A stretch of DNA of 7,613 nt from an uncultured Verrucomicrobiota bacterium (GTDB taxonomy: Bacteria; Verrucomicrobiota; Kiritimatiellia; RFP12; UBA1067), in contig CAMEZU010000083.1 in the NCBI GenBank assembly GCA_945947925.1, forward strand, positions 1 to 7,613, given 5' to 3'. The translations under genes were made by a program, and so were the position numbers. Below, in pieces: positions 6,277 through 7,613 of the stretch (position 1 is its first letter; each line of letters begins with the position of its first letter). Under the pieces are notes generated by a model. The model saw only the letters and a list, made by a program, of their open reading frames with translations, was not told the DNA's origin and did no database searches.

Positions 6277-7613
6277 TCATTAAGATGCAGCATCTCGATC
6301 TCCTCTGTGTCGCCGCCGACAAGGAGAACACGCTGACGAAGCTGCGCGAGCTGGGCGTCGTCCATCTCGACCTCGCATCCGCCCAGGGCGCCGACGTCGC
6401 GGCGGCGAAGGGCGAGGCCGCCGACGCCGAGAAGGCGGTCCGGGCGATTCTCAAGGCCCGCGCCGACCTCAAGCTGGCGGGAGCGAAGTCGACCCGCACG
6501 TCCTTGACCGTTGCCGAGGTCCTTTCGCTTGTCGACGACATCGACGGGAAGAAGGCTGATGCCGAGGCGCTCAAGCGCGAGATTGCGGTCTACGCGCCTT
6601 TTGGCGATTTCGATCCTGAGCTCGCGCAGAAACTGCTCGACAAGGGCATCGATCTTGCTTCCGTCGCGACGCTTCCGGCGAAGTTGCCGCGCAAGCGTCT
6701 CTCGGCGCTTGAAGCCGACCGCGACGCCCTTGACCGCTCGATTGCCGAGGCGATGGCGAAGCTGGCCGATGCCGACGAGGCGGCGATTCTCGCCTCCTTC
6801 CCCGAGCTTGGGGACCGCATTGCGTTTGCTGCGGCGAAGGAACTGATGGCCGAATCGGGTGCCGTCGCGTACGTGTCCGGCTGGGTTCCCGAGACGCTTG
6901 TCGGCAAGCTGAAGGCGTGCGTGTCTGAAAACGGCTGGGGCATCCTGCTGCGGGCGCCGGCGGAAGGGGAAACGCCCCCGACGCTTGTCGAGCCGCCGAA
7001 GCTGTTCCGTCCGATGAAGGCGCTTTTCGACGGGCTCGGCATCGCGCCCGCGTATACGGAAGCGGACGTGTCCGTTCCGTTCATGTGCTATTTCTCGCTC
7101 TTCTTTGCGATGCTCGTCGGTGACGGCGCGTACGGTGCGATCTTCCTCGCGGGCACGCTCGCGATGGCGAAGAAGCTGCCGAAGAGCTGGTTCGTGCTGC
7201 TCACGTTCTTCTCGTCCGCGACGGTTGCCTGGGGACTTCTCAGCAACACCTGGTTCGGTGCGGCGATTCCGGCGTGTGCGAACTGGCCGACGGTGAAGTG
7301 GCTGGCGGACCCGAGCTGCCACAACATGATGCTCCTCTGCTTTACGATCGGCGTCTCGCACCTGATGCTCGCGCGCATCTGGAACGGCATCTGCCGTCTC
7401 CCCGACTCGACGGCAATCGCCGAGTTCGGCTGGGCGGGCGTATTGCTCTTCATGTATCTCGTGACGAACTCGATCGTCGGCATCTTCGCGGGCATCCCGT
7501 CCTGGGCGTTTGCCGTCTTCGGGGTGTCGCTCGTGGCGGTGTTCGGCTTCTCGGTGAAGCCGTCCGAACTGAAGACGCGCGGGGCGGAGCTCGGCATGCT
7601 GCCGCTCAACATC
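6273..7613 (+). CDS. atpI: V/A-type ATP synthase subunit I (membrane stator), 3'-truncated by window edge
   Basis: Subunit I (a-subunit homologue) anchors the peripheral stalks and forms the ion half-channels against the c/K ring. The frame stays open to the last base, giving 447 visible residues out of the usual 600-650. Residues 1-265 are the cytoplasmic domain, with an N-terminal KMQHLDLLCVAADKENTLTKL, charged helical segments and the family signature VSGWVPE (201-207). This domain looks short for the family. Membrane segments follow at about 270-292 (with MLVGDGAYG, the typical GD-x-x-YG signature), 306-323, 351-367 (IGVSHLML), 385-407 and 410-426. The essential channel arginine lies in the missing C-terminal part and cannot be checked. 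The start is fixed by AGGAGG and the ATGA overlap with subunit D. Subunit K (proteolipid) would be expected next. The symbol follows V-type naming (also ntpI). Confidence 0.92.
   Translation, partial: MIIKMQHLDLLCVAADKENTLTKLRELGVVHLDLASAQGADVAAAKGEAADAEKAVRAILKARADLKLAGAKSTRTSLTVAEVLSLVDDIDGKKADAEALKREIAVYAPFGDFDPELAQKLLDKGIDLASVATLPAKLPRKRLSALEADRDALDRSIAEAMAKLADADEAAILASFPELGDRIAFAAAKELMAESGAVAYVSGWVPETLVGKLKACVSENGWGILLRAPAEGETPPTLVEPPKLFRPMKALFDGLGIAPAYTEADVSVPFMCYFSLFFAMLVGDGAYGAIFLAGTLAMAKKLPKSWFVLLTFFSSATVAWGLLSNTWFGAAIPACANWPTVKWLADPSCHNMMLLCFTIGVSHLMLARIWNGICRLPDSTAIAEFGWAGVLLFMYLVTNSIVGIFAGIPSWAFAVFGVSLVAVFGFSVKPSELKTRGAELGMLPLNI

Noticed and set aside
6105..7361. 418-codon open frame on the minus strand
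   Set aside because: It is antisense to ATPase subunits D and I, which are firmly identified. The product is Arg-rich with no domain.

Overview
The window is GC-rich and densely coded. Every supported gene is on the + strand: six protein genes plus the 3' part of a seventh at the left edge. No rRNA, tRNA or CRISPR array was seen. Gene content suggests a Gram-negative-type bacterium of the PVC superphylum, most likely the Verrucomicrobiota/Lentisphaerota/Kiritimatiellota group. The reasons are a Y1 transposase of the 'RMWDxSxFMKxLKQ' type common there, an exported thioredoxin/serine hydrolase pair, and a bacterial V/A-type ATPase with a compact subunit I. This placement is inferred from remembered family patterns and was not tested by a search.

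Region by region. (1) 1-920: a REP-associated-type (Y1, HUH) transposase lacking its N-terminus and carrying a C-terminal winged-helix-like domain. Its 3' end runs into a 12-bp direct repeat, a small hairpin and a GGTGTCAGACCC motif that may be element-end sequence. (2) 1008-3511: a promoter, a strong Shine-Dalgarno, a secreted thioredoxin-fold protein with a Lys-rich helical tail, and, 9 bp downstream, a secreted beta-lactamase-fold serine hydrolase. (3) 3562-5568: a promoter placed so that the transcript should be leaderless, then a compact class I mannose-6-phosphate isomerase (manA) overlapping by ATGA with glutamate-1-semialdehyde aminomutase (hemL). (4) 5622-7613: a good sigma70-like promoter with almost no leader, then V/A-type ATPase subunit D, overlapping by ATGA with subunit I, which runs off the right edge.

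These form three short co-directional transcription units. The first makes two exported proteins, the second two cytosolic metabolic enzymes (sugar-phosphate interconversion and tetrapyrrole synthesis), and the third the central stalk and membrane stator parts of a rotary ATPase. The most unusual points are the mixed initiation modes (leaderless, Shine-Dalgarno and coupled starts side by side), a nearly identical 11-bp promoter core used by two units, and ATPase D-I genes that start their own unit without A and B directly upstream. No clearly new multi-gene system was found.
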